Assembly: GCF_900095265.1 (NCBI RefSeq) | Contig: NZ_LT607653.1 | Location: 412,896 to 476,895 of the forward strand | Reading direction: 5' to 3' | From: Janthinobacterium sp. UMAB-56 | Lineage (GTDB): Bacteria; Pseudomonadota; Gammaproteobacteria; Burkholderiales; Burkholderiaceae_D | Length of the DNA stretch: 64,000 nucleotides | Part shown: piece after piece, positions 23,909 through 33,393 of the stretch | How positions within the stretch are numbered: the first letter of the stretch is position 1 | Layout: every line of letters begins with the position of its first letter | Notes under the pieces: model-generated | What the model was told of the DNA's origin: nothing | The model's database searches: none | Seen by the model: only the letters and a program-made list of their open reading frames with translations | Program-made: the position numbers and the translations under genes

Positions 23909-25713
23909 TGACGACGCAATCGATACTGTTATTGGTGGCCTTCCTGGCCGTGCTGCTGGCCGCCGCCTATCCGCTGGGCCAGTACATGGCCAAGGTGGCC
24001 GGGGACGGCCCCGTGCGCGGCCTGGGCTGGCTGCAAAAACTGGAAAACCTGCTGTACCGCTGGTCCGGCCTTCCTGCCGACAAGGCCATGGGCTGGAAAA
24101 GCTATGCCATCGCCCTGATCGTGTTCAACGCGCTCGGCGCCATCTTCATGTATGGCCTGCAGCGCCTGCAGGGCTTCCTGCCTTTGAATCCCCAGGGACT
24201 CGGCGCAGTCAGCCCTGATTCTTCGTTCAATACCACCGTCAGCTTTGTCACCAATACCAACTGGCAAGGCTACGGCGGCGAACAGACCATGAGTTACCTG
24301 ACCCAGATGCTGGGCATGACGTGCCAGAATTTCTTTTCGGCGGCCACCGGCATTACCGTGATCTTCGCGCTGGTGCGCGGCTTCGCTTCGCGTTCTGGCA
24401 AATCGATCGGCAATTTCTGGGTCGATTTGGTGCGTGCCACCCTGTATATCCTGCTGCCGTTGTCGCTGGCCCTGTCCGTGGCTTTCATGGGCGAAGGCAT
24501 GATCCAGAATTTTTCCGCCTACAAGGAAGTGACCCTGCTCGACCACGTGGCGTATGCAACGCCGAAAGTGGCGCTTGACGGCCAGCCTGTGCTGGACGCG
24601 GCAGGACAGCCCGTGATGGAAGCCCAGGTGGCCAAGACGCAGATGATCGCCATGGGTCCCGTCGCGTCGCAGGAGTCGATCAAGCTGCTGGGCACGAATG
24701 GCGGTGGCTTCTTTAATGCCAACTCCTCGCATCCGTACGAAAATCCAAGTGCGCTGTCGAACTTCCTGCAGATGCTGGCCATCTTCCTCATTCCCGCCGG
24801 CCTGTGCTTCACCTTTGGCCGCATGGTGGGCGACCTGCGCCAGGGCTGGGCCGTGCTGGCCGCGATGACGCTGATCTTTGTCGTCATGACGGCCGGCGTC
24901 ATGAGCGCCGAGCAGCAAGCCAATCCCGCCTTGCAAGCCCTGGGCGTGGACCAGCAGGCCAGCAGCCTGCAATCGGGCGGCAATATGGAAGGCAAGGAAA
25001 CGCGCTTCGGCATCAGCTCATCGACTCTGTTCGCGGCGGTGACGACGGCGGCATCGTGCGGCGCCGTCAATTCCATGCACGACTCCTACATGCCCCTGGG
25101 CGGCATGGTGCCGTTGCTGCTGATGCAGTTCGGCGAAGTGATTTTCGGCGGCGTGGGCACGGGCTTGTACGGCATGCTGATGTTCGCCATCCTGGCCGTC
25201 TTCATCGCCGGCCTGATGATAGGCCGCACGCCTGAATACCTGGGCAAGAAAATCCAGGCGCATGAAATGAAGATGGTGTCGCTGGCCATCCTGATCACGC
25301 CAGCCCTGGTATTGGCGGGTACGGCGATCGCCGTGATGGTCGAACCTGGGAAGATCGGCGTGGCCAATCCGGGCGCGCATGGCTTTTCCGAAATCCTGTA
25401 CGCCTTCACTTCTGCGGCCAACAACAATGGCAGCGCGTTTGCCGGACTGTCCGCCAACACGCCGTTCTACAACGTGATGCTGGCGATCGCCATGTGGTTC
25501 GGCCGCTTCGGCGTGATCGTGCCCGTGCTGGCGGTGGCCGGTTCGCTGGCGGCCAAGCAGCGCCTGTCGGCCAATGCCGGCACCATGCCCACGCACGGCC
25601 CCATGTTCATCGGCCTGCTGATCGGCGTTGTCGTGCTCGTCGGCGTTCTTAATTACGTTCCCGCGCTGGCCCTCGGCCCGATCGTCGAACATCTGCAACT
25701 TTTCATCAAATAA
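23908..25713 (+). CDS. kdpA: K+-transporting ATPase subunit A (channel-like subunit)
   Basis: The 601-residue integral membrane protein binds and conducts K+ in the high-affinity KdpFABC pump. About ten membrane helices are visible, with selectivity-filter regions such as NTNWQGYGGEQTMS, GTNGGGFFNANSSHP and SAANNNGSAFAGLS. GGAGG seven bases before ATG 23908 favours this codon over the GTG one codon earlier. The gene lies 9 nt before kdpB. The operon should be induced by K+ limitation through KdpDE encoded downstream. Confidence 0.95.
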   Translation: MTTQSILLLVAFLAVLLAAAYPLGQYMAKVAGDGPVRGLGWLQKLENLLYRWSGLPADKAMGWKSYAIALIVFNALGAIFMYGLQRLQGFLPLNPQGLGAVSPDSSFNTTVSFVTNTNWQGYGGEQTMSYLTQMLGMTCQNFFSAATGITVIFALVRGFASRSGKSIGNFWVDLVRATLYILLPLSLALSVAFMGEGMIQNFSAYKEVTLLDHVAYATPKVALDGQPVLDAAGQPVMEAQVAKTQMIAMGPVASQESIKLLGTNGGGFFNANSSHPYENPSALSNFLQMLAIFLIPAGLCFTFGRMVGDLRQGWAVLAAMTLIFVVMTAGVMSAEQQANPALQALGVDQQASSLQSGGNMEGKETRFGISSSTLFAAVTTAASCGAVNSMHDSYMPLGGMVPLLLMQFGEVIFGGVGTGLYGMLMFAILAVFIAGLMIGRTPEYLGKKIQAHEMKMVSLAILITPALVLAGTAIAVMVEPGKIGVANPGAHGFSEILYAFTSAANNNGSAFAGLSANTPFYNVMLAIAMWFGRFGVIVPVLAVAGSLAAKQRLSANAGTMPTHGPMFIGLLIGVVVLVGVLNYVPALALGPIVEHLQLFIK

Positions 25714-25722
25714 GAGGCTACC

Positions 25723-27813
25723 ATGTCACGCACAAGCCTGACCTTGTTCGATTCCGCATTGATCGGCCCTGCCATCGTCGATGCGTTCAAAAAACTCGAC
25801 CCCCGCACGCAGTGGCGCAGCCCCGTGATGTTCGTCGTCTACGTGGGCAGCATCATCACGACCCTGCTGGCCATCCAGGCCCTGAATGGCCAGGGCGAGG
25901 CGCCATTCGGCTTCATCGTCGCCATTGCCGTGTGGCTATGGTTTACCGTGCTGTTCGCCAACTTCGCCGAAGCACTGGCCGAAGGCCGCAGCAAGGCGCA
26001 GGCGGCCTCGCTGCGCGCCCTCAAGCAGACGGTGATGGCAAAGAAAATGCAAACGCCGAAGTACGGCACCTCCTGGCTGCCCACGTCAGCGACCGACCTG
26101 CGCAAGGGCATGACGGTGCTGGTCGAGGCGGGTGACGTGATTCCCGCCGACGGCGAAGTGACGGCCGGCGTGGCCTCCGTCGACGAGAGCGCCATCACGG
26201 GCGAATCGGCGCCCGTCATCCGCGAATCGGGCGGCGACTTTTCCGCCGTCACGGGCGGCACCCGCGTGCTGTCGGACTGGCTGCTGGTGCGCGTCTCCGT
26301 CAACCCCGGCGAAGCGTTCATCGACCGCATGATCGCCATGGTCGAAGGCGCCAAGCGCCAGAAGACACCGAACGAGATCGCCCTGACGATTTTATTGGTA
26401 GCCCTGTCGATCGTGTTCCTGATCGTCACCGTGACCTTGCTGCCGTACTCGCTGTTTTCCGTGGCGGCGGCCGGCAGCCAAGGTGTGACAAGTTCGCCGG
26501 TGTCGATCACCGTGCTGATCGCGCTGCTCGTGTGCCTGATTCCGACCACTATCGGCGGTCTGCTGTCCGCCATCGGCGTGGCCGGCATGAGCCGCATGAT
26601 GCAGGCCAATGTGATCGCCACCTCTGGCCGCGCCGTGGAAGCGGCAGGCGATGTGGACGTGCTGCTGCTCGATAAAACGGGCACCATCACCCTGGGCAAC
26701 CGCCAGGCTTCCAGCTTCGTGCCGGCGCCCGGCGTGACGGAACAGCAACTGGCTGATGCGGCGCAACTGGCGTCGCTGGCCGATGAAACGCCGGAAGGGC
26801 GCAGCATCGTCGTGCTGGCCAAGCAGAAGTTCAATATCCGCGAACGCGAGATGGCCAGCCTGCAAGCCACCTTCGTGCCCTTCACGGCGCAGACGCGCAT
26901 GAGCGGCGTGGATATCCCGGGCGAGCAGCAGGTGCGCCAGCTGCGCAAGGGCGCTGCCGACTCCATGAAAAAGTACGTGGAAGCGCTGGGCCAGCCGTAT
27001 CCAGCCGAGGTGGGGCGCGCCGTCGACGATATCGCGCGCCGCGGCAGCACGCCGTTGGTGGTGGTCGACGATGGGCGCGTCATGGGCGCCGTGGAACTGA
27101 AGGATATCGTCAAGGGCGGCATCAAGGAGCGCTTCGCGGAATTGCGCCGCATGGGTATCAAGACCGTCATGATCACGGGCGACAACAAGCTGACGGCCGC
27201 TGCGATTGCCGCCGAAGCGGGCGTGGACGATTTCCTTGCCGAAGCGACGCCGGAAGACAAGCTGAAACTGATTCGCAGCTATCAGTCCGAAGGCCGCCTG
27301 GTGGCGATGACGGGCGATGGTACCAATGATGCGCCCGCACTGGCCCAGGCCGACGTGGCCGTGGCCATGAATTCTGGCACGCAGGCGGCCAAGGAGGCGG
27401 GCAATATGGTGGATCTCGATTCGAACCCCACCAAGCTGCTGGAAATCGTTGAAATCGGCAAGCAGATGCTGATGACGCGCGGTTCGCTGACGACGTTCTC
27501 GATTTCGAACGACATCGCCAAGTACTTCGCCATCATCCCGGCCGCCTTCGTGGGCACCTATCCGCAATTGAAGGCGCTCGACATCATGCACCTGGCCAGC
27601 CCCGCCTCGGCCATCATGTCGGCCGTGATTTTCAATGCGCTGATCATCGTCGTGCTGATCCCCCTGGCGTTAAAAGGCGTGCAATACCGGGCCATCGGCG
27701 CGGCCAGCCTGTTGCGCCGCAACCTGCTGATCTACGGCCTGGGCGGCATCATCCTGCCCTTCATCGGGATCAAGCTGATCGACATGCTGCTGTCCGCACT
27801 CAATTTAGTCTAA
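25723..27813 (+). CDS. kdpB: K+-transporting P-type ATPase subunit B
   Basis: The 696-residue catalytic subunit hydrolyses ATP to drive K+ uptake. It has the phosphorylation motif [12 protein letters not shown] with Asp317, TGES in the actuator domain (159-162), and the hinge [22 protein letters not shown]. Size matches KdpB (about 680-700). It is the third core gene of the kdp operon, followed after 10 nt by kdpC. Confidence 0.96.
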   Translation: MSRTSLTLFDSALIGPAIVDAFKKLDPRTQWRSPVMFVVYVGSIITTLLAIQALNGQGEAPFGFIVAIAVWLWFTVLFANFAEALAEGRSKAQAASLRALKQTVMAKKMQTPKYGTSWLPTSATDLRKGMTVLVEAGDVIPADGEVTAGVASVDESAITGESAPVIRESGGDFSAVTGGTRVLSDWLLVRVSVNPGEAFIDRMIAMVEGAKRQKTPNEIALTILLVALSIVFLIVTVTLLPYSLFSVAAAGSQGVTSSPVSITVLIALLVCLIPTTIGGLLSAIGVAGMSRMMQANVIATSGRAVEAAGDVDVLLLDKTGTITLGNRQASSFVPAPGVTEQQLADAAQLASLADETPEGRSIVVLAKQKFNIREREMASLQATFVPFTAQTRMSGVDIPGEQQVRQLRKGAADSMKKYVEALGQPYPAEVGRAVDDIARRGSTPLVVVDDGRVMGAVELKDIVKGGIKERFAELRRMGIKTVMITGDNKLTAAAIAAEAGVDDFLAEATPEDKLKLIRSYQSEGRLVAMTGDGTNDAPALAQADVAVAMNSGTQAAKEAGNMVDLDSNPTKLLEIVEIGKQMLMTRGSLTTFSISNDIAKYFAIIPAAFVGTYPQLKALDIMHLASPASAIMSAVIFNALIIVVLIPLALKGVQYRAIGAASLLRRNLLIYGLGGIILPFIGIKLIDMLLSALNLV

Positions 27814-27823
27814 AGGAACCATC

Positions 27824-28399
27824 ATGAGCACTATCGTACGTCCCGCCCTGGTCCTGTTTGCCGCGTTGACCGTGATCTGCGGCGTCGTCTATCCATTTGC
27901 CACGGCCGGCATTGGCCAACTGGCTTTCAACGATGAAGTCAACGGCAGCATCGTCGAGCGGGATGGCCGCCCTGTCGGCTCGATGCTGATCGGCCAGTCC
28001 TTCACCTCGCCCAAGTATTTCTGGGGCCGGCCATCGGCCACCGCGCCGATGGCGAATAACGGCGCCGGTTCGGGCGGCTCGAATATGGGACCGGCCAATC
28101 CGGCCCTGGTGGACGCAGTGAAGGCGCGCATCGCCGCCCTGAAGGAAGCCGACCCTGGCAACACGCGCGCCATCCCCATCGACCTGGTGACGGCATCGAG
28201 CAGCGGCCTGGACCCGGAAATCAGCCTGGCCGGCGCCCTGTACCAGGCACCGCGCGTGGCCCGCGTGCGCGCCATGCCGCTGGCCCAGGTGGAAAACGCC
28301 ATCGCCAAGGTGCAGAAAACCGCGTATATCGGCTTTTTCGGCGAACCGCGTGTGAATGTGCTGGAACTGAATCTGGCGCTCGATGCGGCCGCAAAGTAA
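27824..28399 (+). CDS. kdpC: K+-transporting ATPase subunit C
   Basis: The 191-residue subunit has one N-terminal membrane helix (about residues 8-30) and a periplasmic/extracytoplasmic domain with the KdpC signature SFTSPKYFWGRPSAT and GGSNMGPANPAL. It bridges KdpA and KdpB. AAGGAACC precedes the ATG at 27824. A perfect palindrome lies just after the stop, before kdpD. Confidence 0.95.
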   Translation: MSTIVRPALVLFAALTVICGVVYPFATAGIGQLAFNDEVNGSIVERDGRPVGSMLIGQSFTSPKYFWGRPSATAPMANNGAGSGGSNMGPANPALVDAVKARIAALKEADPGNTRAIPIDLVTASSSGLDPEISLAGALYQAPRVARVRAMPLAQVENAIAKVQKTAYIGFFGEPRVNVLELNLALDAAAK

Positions 28400-28406
28400 G
28401 ATGATA

Positions 28407-28437
28407 CCGGGGTCAGACCCGTCGGGTCTGACCCCGG
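28407..28437. repeat. GGGTCTGACCCC palindromic element between kdpC and kdpD
   Basis: CCGGGGTCAGACCC and its exact complement form a 14-bp stem with a GTC loop. It could attenuate transcription from kdpABC into kdpDE. A related but degenerate pair with the same GGTCAGACCC/GGGTCTGACTCC cores occurs at 50022-50084, which points to a dispersed family of intergenic palindromes. There is no T-tract. Confidence 0.75.
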
Positions 28438-28475
28438 CCCTTGTTCTTGGGCTAATCGACAATTAAAAGATATCC

Positions 28476-31217
28476 ATGCTCCCCAACGACAGCCAACGCC
28501 CCGATCCTGATGCCCTGCTGGCACAAGTGCAGGCGCAGGAAAAGAAAGCCGCGCGCGGCCGGCTGCGCATCTATTTTGGCGCCTCGGCCGGCGTCGGCAA
28601 GACCTACGCGATGCTGGCCGCCGCCCGCAAATTGCTGGCCGATGGCCAGGACTTGCTGGTGGGCGTGGTGGAGACGCATGGGCGCCTGGATACGGCGGCC
28701 CAGCTTGACGGTTTGCCCGTGCTCCCCCTGAAGGCCATCGAGTACCGGGGCAAGACCCTGTTCGAGTTCGACCTGGACGAGGCCTTGTTGCGCGCGCCCT
28801 CGCTGATACTGATGGATGAACTGGCCCACTCGAACGTGGCCGGTTCGCGCCATCCGAAGCGCTGGCAGGATGTCGAGGAATTGCTGGCGGCCGGTATCGA
28901 CGTGCTCTCCACCGTGAATGTGCAGCACCTGGAAAGCCTCAATGATGTAGTGGGCGGCATCACGGGCGTGCGCGTGGCCGAGACCTTGCCCGATACGGTG
29001 TTCGACCGCGCCGATGAAGTGGTGCTGGTCGATATCCCCGCTGATGAACTACTGCGCCGCCTGAAGCAGGGCAAGGTGTATCAGCCGCTGCAGGCCGAGC
29101 GGGCATCGCAGCATTTTTTCCGCAAGGGTAACCTGATCGCCTTGCGTGAACTGGCCTTGCGCCGCACGGCGGACCGGGTGCAGGACGACGTGCAGGCTTA
29201 TCGCGTCGAAAAATCCATCAATCCCGTGTGGAAGACGGGGGCAGCGCTGCTGGCCTGCGTGGGACCGCACGCGGGGGGCGAGCACGTGATTCGCAGCACG
29301 GCGCGACTGGCTAGCCAGCTGAACGCGGAATGGCACGCGCTGTACGTGGAAACGCCGCGTTTGCAGCGCCTGCCGGCGGGACAGCGCGAACGCATCCTGA
29401 AAACCCTGAAACTGGCGCAGGACCTGGGCGCGCGCACGGCCATCGTGCCGTCCGCCGACATCGCCGGCGCCGTGGTCGAGTATGCGCGCAGCGCGAATAT
29501 TTCGAAAGTCATCGTGGGCCGTGGCCGCGTCGGTGCGCTGGCGCGCCTGTGGCATGTGCCGCCGGCCGTGCGCATGGCCAGCCTGGCGCCCGATATTGAC
29601 TTGATCGAGGTGGGCTTGCCGCCAGCCGATGTGGCACCCCGGCGCGCGGCGGGCGAGGATGCGGAGGTATCGCGCCGGCCATCGCGCCATTCGCGCTATC
29701 TCCTGGCCGCCGGCGCCAGCCTGGCCACGGCCCTCGCCTCGGTCCCCCTGCAACCTTATCTGGACCTGGCCAATATCGCCATGCTGTCCTTGCTGACGGT
29801 GGTGCTGGTGGCCGTGCGCCTGGGGCGCGGGCCGGCGGCGCTGGCCAGCCTGGTGGGCGTGGCCAGCTTCGATTTCATCTTCGTGCCACCGCGCTTCTCG
29901 TTTGCAGTGGGCGATTTTCAGTATGTGATCACCTTTGGCGTGATGCTGGCCGTGGGCCTGATCACGGGCCACCTGACGGCCGGCCTGCGCTTCCAGGCGC
30001 GCGTTGCCTCGAACCGCGAAGCACGCGCCCGCGCCCTGTACGAATTCTCGCGCGAGTTGTCCGGCGTGCTGCAGACGGAGCAGATTTTCGACATCACGAA
30101 AAACGCCATCGAACGGGCTTTCCGCGCCCGCGCCACCTTGCTGCTGCCCGATGACGAAGGCAGCTTGCAGACGCCGAACGGCGGCGAGCCGCTGGACATG
30201 GGTATCGCTCAGTGGGCCTTCGACCATGCCCAGGCGGCGGGGACGGGCACCGATACCTTGCCGGCTTCACCCATTTTCTACCTGCCGCTGATCGCGCCGA
30301 TGCGCACGCGGGGCGTGCTGGCGCTGCTGCCGCTCGATGGCGCGCAGCGGGGACGCTGGCTGCTGGTGCCGGAACAGCGCCAGCACCTCGATACCTTTGC
30401 CGCCCTGGCAGCCATCGCCCTCGAGCGCGTGCACTATATCGACGTGGCCCAGGGCGCGCTGCTGCAGATGGAGTCCGAACGGCTGCGCAACTCGCTGCTG
30501 GCGGCCCTGTCGCACGATTTGCGCACGCCCTTGACGTCGCTGGTGGGGCTGGCCGAATCGCTGGCCTTGTCGCGGCCTGCCTTGTCGCCCGCGCAGCTGG
30601 ACATGGCGCGCTCGCTGCAGTCCGAAACCGTGCGCATGAGCGCCCTGGTGGCGAACTTGCTGGATATGGCGCGCATCGAGAGTGGCCAGGTGCGCCTGAA
30701 CCTGCAATGGCAGGCGCTGGAAGAAGTGGTGGGCAGCGCGCTGCGCGCCAGCGGCCCGCAATTGCAGCAGCATGCCGTGCAGACGCAGCTGGCACCGGAC
30801 TTGCCGCTGGTGCGCTATGACGCCGTGCTGATCGAGCGCGTGCTGTGCAACCTGCTGGAAAACGCAGCGAAGTACACCCCGCCCGGCAGCACCATCACGG
30901 TGGCGGCCGGGGCGCATGGCCAGTTCCTGCAGGTGACGGTGTTTGATGATGGTCCCGGCTTGCCGGCCGGCCGCGAAGAAGCCATCTTTGAAAAATTTAC
31001 GCGCGGCGAGCGCGAATCGAACAAGCCGGGCGTCGGGCTCGGGCTGGCCATTTGCCGCGCCATCGTCGAAGCGCACGGCGGCACCATCCACGCGCAGCCT
31101 CACACGCCGGGACAGGGCGCGGCCATCGTCTTCAGCCTGCCGCTGGGCACGCCCCCGGCGCCGCCGGAGATCGAGTTCGATGACGCCAACGACCATGAAA
31201 CAGGAAAACCAATATGA
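28476..31217 (+). CDS. kdpD: KdpD sensor histidine kinase
   Basis: The 913-residue inner-membrane sensor for K+ limitation. The N-terminal KdpD domain has a Walker A-like GASAGVGKTYAM (about 35-46), followed by a USP-like domain (about 250-375), four closely spaced membrane helices (DUF4118, about 405-500), a GAF-like domain and the kinase core with His680 in LSHDLRTPL. The ATPase domain has the N, G1 and G2 boxes NLLENAAKY, DDGPGLP and GVGLGLAIC. Its stop overlaps the kdpE start (ATGA at 31214). Confidence 0.95.
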   Translation: MLPNDSQRPDPDALLAQVQAQEKKAARGRLRIYFGASAGVGKTYAMLAAARKLLADGQDLLVGVVETHGRLDTAAQLDGLPVLPLKAIEYRGKTLFEFDLDEALLRAPSLILMDELAHSNVAGSRHPKRWQDVEELLAAGIDVLSTVNVQHLESLNDVVGGITGVRVAETLPDTVFDRADEVVLVDIPADELLRRLKQGKVYQPLQAERASQHFFRKGNLIALRELALRRTADRVQDDVQAYRVEKSINPVWKTGAALLACVGPHAGGEHVIRSTARLASQLNAEWHALYVETPRLQRLPAGQRERILKTLKLAQDLGARTAIVPSADIAGAVVEYARSANISKVIVGRGRVGALARLWHVPPAVRMASLAPDIDLIEVGLPPADVAPRRAAGEDAEVSRRPSRHSRYLLAAGASLATALASVPLQPYLDLANIAMLSLLTVVLVAVRLGRGPAALASLVGVASFDFIFVPPRFSFAVGDFQYVITFGVMLAVGLITGHLTAGLRFQARVASNREARARALYEFSRELSGVLQTEQIFDITKNAIERAFRARATLLLPDDEGSLQTPNGGEPLDMGIAQWAFDHAQAAGTGTDTLPASPIFYLPLIAPMRTRGVLALLPLDGAQRGRWLLVPEQRQHLDTFAALAAIALERVHYIDVAQGALLQMESERLRNSLLAALSHDLRTPLTSLVGLAESLALSRPALSPAQLDMARSLQSETVRMSALVANLLDMARIESGQVRLNLQWQALEEVVGSALRASGPQLQQHAVQTQLAPDLPLVRYDAVLIERVLCNLLENAAKYTPPGSTITVAAGAHGQFLQVTVFDDGPGLPAGREEAIFEKFTRGERESNKPGVGLGLAICRAIVEAHGGTIHAQPHTPGQGAAIVFSLPLGTPPAPPEIEFDDANDHETGKPI

Positions 31218-31912
31218 ACGAACCTTCCGCTACCGCCTTGCTGGTCGAGGATGAACCGCAAATCCGCCGCTTCGTGCGCGCCGCGCTGGAAGACGAGGGG
31301 TGGCAGATTTTCGAATCGGCCACCATGCAGCGGGGCCTGATCGATGCCGGCACGCGCAGGCCCGACCTGATCGTGCTGGACCTGGGACTGCCCGACGGTG
31401 ACGGCATCGATTTCATCGGCGACATCCGCAAATGGTCGGCCGTGCCCATCATCGTGCTGTCGGCGCGGGTCGATGAAGACGACAAGATACGCGCGCTGGA
31501 CGCAGGCGCAGACGATTACCTGACCAAGCCCTTCGGCGTGGGCGAGTTGCTGGCCCGCGTGCGCGCCACCCTGCGCCGCCAGCGCCAGCCCGCCGCCAGC
31601 GACGACGGCGTGGTGCAGTTTGGCGACGTACGGGTCGACCTGAAGGACCGCCTGGTGACGCGCAACAAGCAGCTGGTGCACATGACGCCGACGGAATTTC
31701 GCTTGCTGTCCGTACTGGTGAAGAACGCGGGCAGGGTGGTCACCAATCCGCAACTGCTGCGCGAAGTGTGGGGGCCGTCAAACAGCGAGAACGGTCACTA
31801 CCTGCGCATTTACATGGGCCACCTGCGCCAGAAGCTGGAAGCCGATCCGGCCCAGCCGCAGTACCTGCTGACGGAAACGGCCGTCGGCTACCGCTTGCTG
31901 CTGCCCCTCTAA
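31214..31912 (+). CDS. kdpE: KdpE response regulator
   Basis: The 232-residue OmpR-family regulator has a receiver domain (residues 7-120) with phospho-acceptor Asp56 in LIVLDLGLPDGDG and Lys in LTKPFGVGELLAR, and a winged-helix DNA-binding domain (about 133-230). It activates kdpFABC, presumably through the direct repeat at 23630-23646. It is the last gene of the operon; the next gene starts 131 nt later and is functionally unrelated. Confidence 0.95.
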   Translation: MNEPSATALLVEDEPQIRRFVRAALEDEGWQIFESATMQRGLIDAGTRRPDLIVLDLGLPDGDGIDFIGDIRKWSAVPIIVLSARVDEDDKIRALDAGADDYLTKPFGVGELLARVRATLRRQRQPAASDDGVVQFGDVRVDLKDRLVTRNKQLVHMTPTEFRLLSVLVKNAGRVVTNPQLLREVWGPSNSENGHYLRIYMGHLRQKLEADPAQPQYLLTETAVGYRLLLPL

Positions 31913-32043
31913 ACGGCTGTTATCCCCTGTTGTAAAACGGGCGCTGCGCGCGCAGGGGGGACGCTTTACCCATTGTTTTGCAGCGGCGGGCCAGCTGCGC
32001 CATGTTGGCAAAGGCCCATACCACCCATGAAGAAGAAAAAACC

Positions 32044-32802
32044 ATGAATAAAATGCTACTTGCACTTGCCCTGGCAACCCCCTTCACAGCCTTGACGGGC
32101 AGCCTGGCCCACGCGGACGAGGCCAAACCCGACAACGAAGTCAGCTTCAACGTGGCCGGCGTGTCCGACTACCGTTATCGCGGCATTTCGCAGACGCGTT
32201 TGAAACCCGCGCTGCAGGGCGGCGTCGATTATGTCAACAATCCTACCGGCCTGTATGTGGGCGCCTGGGCCTCCACCATCAAGTGGACCAAGGATGCCGG
32301 CGGTAGCGGCGACGTGGAAGTGGACCTGTATGCGGGCAAACGCGGCCAGCTGACCACCGATATCGGCTACGACGTGGGTGTGCTCGCGTATGTATATGCG
32401 GACAACGGCTTAAAGCACATCGCCGGCCTGGCCGACGCGGACACGCAGGAAGTCTACGGCCAGCTGTCGTATGGCCCTGCCTACATCAAGTATTCGCACG
32501 CCGTTTCCAACCTCTTCGGCATCGTCAACAGCAAGAACAGCGGCTACCTGGATATCGGCGCGTCTATCGATCTGACGAACGGCTGGACCGGCAACCTGCA
32601 TGCGGGCCACCAGAAGGTGAGGAATAACGACGCGTCGAGCTACACGGACTGGAAAGTGGGCGTGACGCGCGATTTCGGCTTTGTTTCGGGCGCGCTGGCC
32701 GTGATCGGCACGAACGCGGGCAAGTCGGCCTATGCCTCGCCCGTGAATGGCAAATTCATGGGCAAGACGGCGCTGCAACTGACGGTGAGCAAGACGTTTT
32801 AA
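32044..32802 (+). CDS. TorF-family putative porin
   Basis: The 252-residue outer-membrane protein belongs to the family of PF09694 (Gcw_chp/TorF). It has a signal peptide cut near AHA-DEA, then a series of amphipathic beta strands: EVSFNVAGVSDYRYRGISQT, GYLDIGASIDLTNGWTGNLH, and the closing strand ALQLTVSKTF with C-terminal Phe, as required for outer-membrane insertion. The start at 32044 (after an AAGAAG run) places the signal peptide correctly; an upstream ATG at 31978 does not. The solute is unknown. A terminator follows immediately. Confidence 0.88.
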   Translation: MNKMLLALALATPFTALTGSLAHADEAKPDNEVSFNVAGVSDYRYRGISQTRLKPALQGGVDYVNNPTGLYVGAWASTIKWTKDAGGSGDVEVDLYAGKRGQLTTDIGYDVGVLAYVYADNGLKHIAGLADADTQEVYGQLSYGPAYIKYSHAVSNLFGIVNSKNSGYLDIGASIDLTNGWTGNLHAGHQKVRNNDASSYTDWKVGVTRDFGFVSGALAVIGTNAGKSAYASPVNGKFMGKTALQLTVSKTF

Positions 32803-32815
32803 TTGACCGAGGGAG

Positions 32816-32839
32816 AGGCGGCGAATGCGCCGCCTTTTT
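32816..32839 (+). terminator. Intrinsic terminator after the TorF porin gene
   Basis: GGCGGCG (32817-32823) and CGCCGCC (32828-32834) pair around AATG and are followed by TTTTT. Confidence 0.9.
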
Positions 32840-32850
32840 CGCGTGCCGAG

Positions 32851-33393
32851 TCAGGCTTGCAGGTTAAAGACGGCGCAGTACAGTTGCCCCAGGCTTACCA
32901 CGCGGGCAGCCGGAATCTGCACGGCCAGGGCGTGGGCCGGCGCCGCTTGCGTGTCTGTTGCCAGCAGGACGCGCAGACCGGGATTGCCGCTGCGCGCGTG
33001 CGCGATGCGGCGCGCCAGGCCAGCCTGCGCGTCGCCGTCCGCGACACCGTCCAGCGGTACCACCAGCACGCGGGCGGCGATCAGGGCCGAACGGCTGCCC
33101 ATGGAGTCGCGGCCTTCGCTGTCGATGACGATGTCGTGGTAGCAGTGCACCAGGTGTTCCAGCTCCGGCTGCAAGCCCTTCGCGCTGATGGCGCGCGCCA
33201 TCAGGCGCGGCCGCGTCAGACTGCCGTGCATGGCGCCGTCGTGCAGGTTCCTCGCTTGCGCCAGCGCTCCCTGGCGCGGATCGGCATCGAGCAGCAATAC
33301 CTTGCGTCCGGCCAGCGCGCGCGAGGCGGCCAGCCGTCCGGCCAGGATGGATTTCTCCATTCCCCCGCGTTCATCCGTGATGGCGATGATCAT
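32851..33393 (-). CDS. Degenerate ParA/MinD-family ATPase
   Basis: The 180-residue protein has the fold pattern of an orphan ParA: MIIAITDERGGMEKSILAGR at the start, KVLLLDADPRQGAL, DIVIDSEGRDSMGSRSAL and VLVVPL. The deviant Walker A motif (KGGxGKS/T) is changed to RGGMEKS (residues 9-15): the signature first Lys is Arg and the Gly before the second Lys is Glu. Nucleotide binding or hydrolysis may therefore be impaired. The start at 33393 overlaps the end of the DapA-family gene by 23 bases. No partner ParB is seen, so a role in chromosome partitioning is unlikely; a regulatory or positioning role is possible. Confidence 0.75.
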   Translation of the reverse strand: MIIAITDERGGMEKSILAGRLAASRALAGRKVLLLDADPRQGALAQARNLHDGAMHGSLTRPRLMARAISAKGLQPELEHLVHCYHDIVIDSEGRDSMGSRSALIAARVLVVPLDGVADGDAQAGLARRIAHARSGNPGLRVLLATDTQAAPAHALAVQIPAARVVSLGQLYCAVFNLQA

